Source of the DNA: Hydrogenophaga sp. | GTDB taxonomy: Bacteria; Pseudomonadota; Gammaproteobacteria; Burkholderiales; Burkholderiaceae_C | DNA: 64,000 bases | Direction of reading: 5' to 3' | Assembly (NCBI RefSeq): GCF_030373225.1 | Contig: NZ_JAUCZG010000004.1 | Coordinates: 124,001 to 188,000, forward strand | Shown: one piece after another, positions 62,521 to 64,000 of the stretch | How positions within the stretch are numbered: position 1 is the first letter of the stretch | Layout of the letters: each line of letters opens with the position of its first letter | Made by a program: the position numbers and the translations under genes | The notes under the pieces: generated by a model | The model's database searches: none | What the model saw: the letters and a program-made list of their open reading frames with translations, nothing else | Told to the model about the DNA's origin: nothing

Positions 62521-63605
62521 CGCGAATCGGAGAGAGATAAGCAGGTCGAGCCAGACTGCATGGATGTGCCATCAGCGAGTGTGTTCTTGGCGTGCGTCAC
62601 GTCCATGTCGCGCGGCAGCGGAACGCCGTTCTTTACCGCCAACACCTCCGCCATGATGCTGACTGCGATTTCGGGTGGCGTCTTGCTGCCGATGTAGATG
62701 CCGATCGGCCCGCGCAGGCGCGCCAGGCGCTCGACCGTCTGCTCGAAGTGTTCGATCATGCGGGCATGGCGCGCCTCGTTGTTGCGCCGCGAGCCAATGG
62801 CGCCTATGTAGAAGGCCTCGGTGTCCAGCGCTTCGAGTAGGGCAAGGTCGTCGAGCTTGGGGTCGTGCGTGAGCGCGATCACGCAGCTGCGCCGGTCAAC
62901 TTTGTAATCGTGCACCACGTCGTCGGGCATGCCGGTGAGCAGCGTCACACCGGGGACCGACCAGGACGCGCGGTACTCCTCGCGCGGGTCGCACACGGTG
63001 ACGGCAAAGCCGCTGAACACGGCCATGGTGGCCAGGTACTCGGTGAGCTGGCCGGCGCCAATCAGCAGCATGCGGTATTCGGGGCCGAAGGTGTTAGCCA
63101 GCACATCACCGTCGTCGATCAGGGGTGAAGGCGCATTGACCTCGATCAGCTCAACCTGACCGTCGGCGATCCCGGAGCGCCGCTGGACCATGCGGCCATC
63201 GGCGAGCGACTGCACCAGCGTGAGCAGCGAGGCCGCCTCGGGGTTGAATTCGAGCACCAGCTCCAGCGTGCCGCCACACGGTAGACCGAAGCGGTGGGCT
63301 TCGTCGGCGCTAACGCCATACTTCACGCGCTGCGGCGTGCTGTCCGGAATGTCGTGTGTGATACCCGCCACGGGCGCGGCAGCGCTGGCCTGGTGGGAGC
63401 GGCTGTAGCGGTAGATCAGGTCGTCTTCGATGCAGCCCCCCGAGACCGAGCCGGCCACGGCGCCGTTCTCGCACAGCGCCATGATCGAGCCCACTGGACG
63501 CGGTGACGAGCCCCAGGTGCGCACCACGGTGGCGAGCAGGGCGCGCTGCCCCTTGGCGCGCCAGCCGTGCAGCGTGCGCAGGACGGTCAGGTCGAGATTT
63601 TCCAT
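62517..63605 (-). CDS. XdhC/CoxI-family molybdoenzyme maturation factor
   Basis: 362 residues. The N-terminal XdhC domain reads LATVVRTWGSSPRPVGSIMALCENGAVAGSVSGGCIEDDL. The C-terminal Rossmann-like domain has LLIGAGQLTEYLA, DPREEYRASW and GAIGSRRNNEARHARM. XdhC proteins insert sulfurated molybdenum cofactor into xanthine-dehydrogenase-family enzymes. No such dehydrogenase is in this window; it may lie further into the element. It is coupled to the mocA-like gene. Confidence 0.92.
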   Translation of the reverse strand: MENLDLTVLRTLHGWRAKGQRALLATVVRTWGSSPRPVGSIMALCENGAVAGSVSGGCIEDDLIYRYSRSHQASAAAPVAGITHDIPDSTPQRVKYGVSADEAHRFGLPCGGTLELVLEFNPEAASLLTLVQSLADGRMVQRRSGIADGQVELIEVNAPSPLIDDGDVLANTFGPEYRMLLIGAGQLTEYLATMAVFSGFAVTVCDPREEYRASWSVPGVTLLTGMPDDVVHDYKVDRRSCVIALTHDPKLDDLALLEALDTEAFYIGAIGSRRNNEARHARMIEHFEQTVERLARLRGPIGIYIGSKTPPEIAVSIMAEVLAVKNGVPLPRDMDVTHAKNTLADGTSMQSGSTCLSLSDSR

Positions 63606-63678
63606 TTGCGTTTCCGTCGGGGTTGCCCCCGTGCTCCGTTCTCACCCGATCACGAACCGGGACGGCCCCCGGTGCCTC

Positions 63679-64000
63679 TCAGGTCAGCGCCAGTGCCATG
63701 GCAGGGAAGAGGGCGATCAGCAGCAAAACGACCAGCATCACGATCACGTAGGGCATGGTGCCGGCGAATATGCTTTCCACCGACACCTTGGGGTCGTTGA
63801 GGGTGGACTTGACGGTGAACACCGAGATGCCAAAGGGCGGCGTGAGCAGACCGATCTCCACCGCGATGACAGTAATGATGCCGAAGTGGATCAGGTTGAA
63901 GCCGAGACTTTCAGCAATCGGCACTGCCACCGGCGTCATGATCAACAAGATGGAACTCGAATCCAGGATCATGCCGAGCAACAGCAGGATCACCACATAC
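63679..64000 (-). CDS. TRAP transporter large permease (DctM), C-terminal fragment
   Basis: The window contains the last 107 or so codons; the gene continues past 64000. Visible segments are LLLLGMILDSSSILLIMTPVAVPIA, FGIITVIAVEIGLLTPPFGISVFTVKS and a final helix LVVLLLIALFPAMALALT, typical of the DctM/DedA-like TRAP permease C-terminus. It precedes the xdhC-like gene by 73 bp on the same strand, suggesting uptake of the molybdoenzyme's substrate. Confidence 0.88.
   Translation of the reverse strand, partial: YVVILLLLGMILDSSSILLIMTPVAVPIAESLGFNLIHFGIITVIAVEIGLLTPPFGISVFTVKSTLNDPKVSVESIFAGTMPYVIVMLVVLLLIALFPAMALALT

Overview
The window comes from a high-GC betaproteobacterium of the order Burkholderiales, most likely a Comamonadaceae member close to Hydrogenophaga or Acidovorax. 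This rests on protein resemblance, the cbb3 oxidase and polyhydroxybutyrate gene sets, the thrS-infC-rpmI-rplT-pheST-ihfA-merR-tRNA-Pro order, and dispersed GC-rich repeats typical of that family. No rRNA, CRISPR array or complete insertion sequence was seen.

Layout. 1-5900: a UPF0114 fragment, acetyl-CoA synthetase, a small cytochrome c, a Trp-rich membrane protein, and ilvD divergent from a LysR regulator. 5835-6150: a tandem array of 83-bp units. 6168-12549: lgt, then a malonate operon (matR, malonyl-CoA decarboxylase, a tricarboxylate-type binding protein, an enoyl-CoA hydratase-like protein, malonyl-CoA synthetase). 12553-25445: a MATE pump, then a microaerobic respiration block (uspA, ccoI, ccoS, ccoNOQP, ccoG, ccoH, a small membrane protein, fnr, hemN, a SafE-like protein). 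This block holds three good FNR boxes. 25447-28048: a drug/metabolite exporter and aceA with a complex promoter region. 28140-36690: a translation and nucleoid block. Its thrS leader looks like a classical peptide attenuator, and its infC appears to start at AUA. 36704-42511: a hybrid sensor kinase, small hypothetical proteins, an MFS carrier and a Nudix hydrolase. 42587-48684: a minus-strand catabolic cluster (TRAP binding protein, fumarylacetoacetase-family hydrolase, ferredoxin, glutamine-synthetase-like ligase, Rieske oxygenase) with a divergent GntR regulator. 48714-51178: an AMP-phosphorylase-like and PRPP-synthetase-like gene pair. 51279-55743: lipoproteins, an old-yellow-enzyme reductase, maiA and pgeF. 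56118-60023: phaC-phaA-phaB. 60167-61372: a degenerate HD-GYP protein.

At 61425-61559 the 5' end of dusA is present but breaks off just after the SVAPMMD motif. That spot is a known integration site, and the sequence beyond it (mocA-like, xdhC-like, dctM-like genes) looks lower in GC. I infer that the last 2.4 kb is one end of a genomic island.

How the parts fit together: acs, aceA and the pha genes handle acetyl-CoA and carbon storage. The malonate operon also feeds acetyl-CoA. The FNR, cbb3 and hemN block covers low-oxygen respiration and heme supply. The Rieske/ligase cluster and the island genes look like accessory catabolism of unknown substrates.
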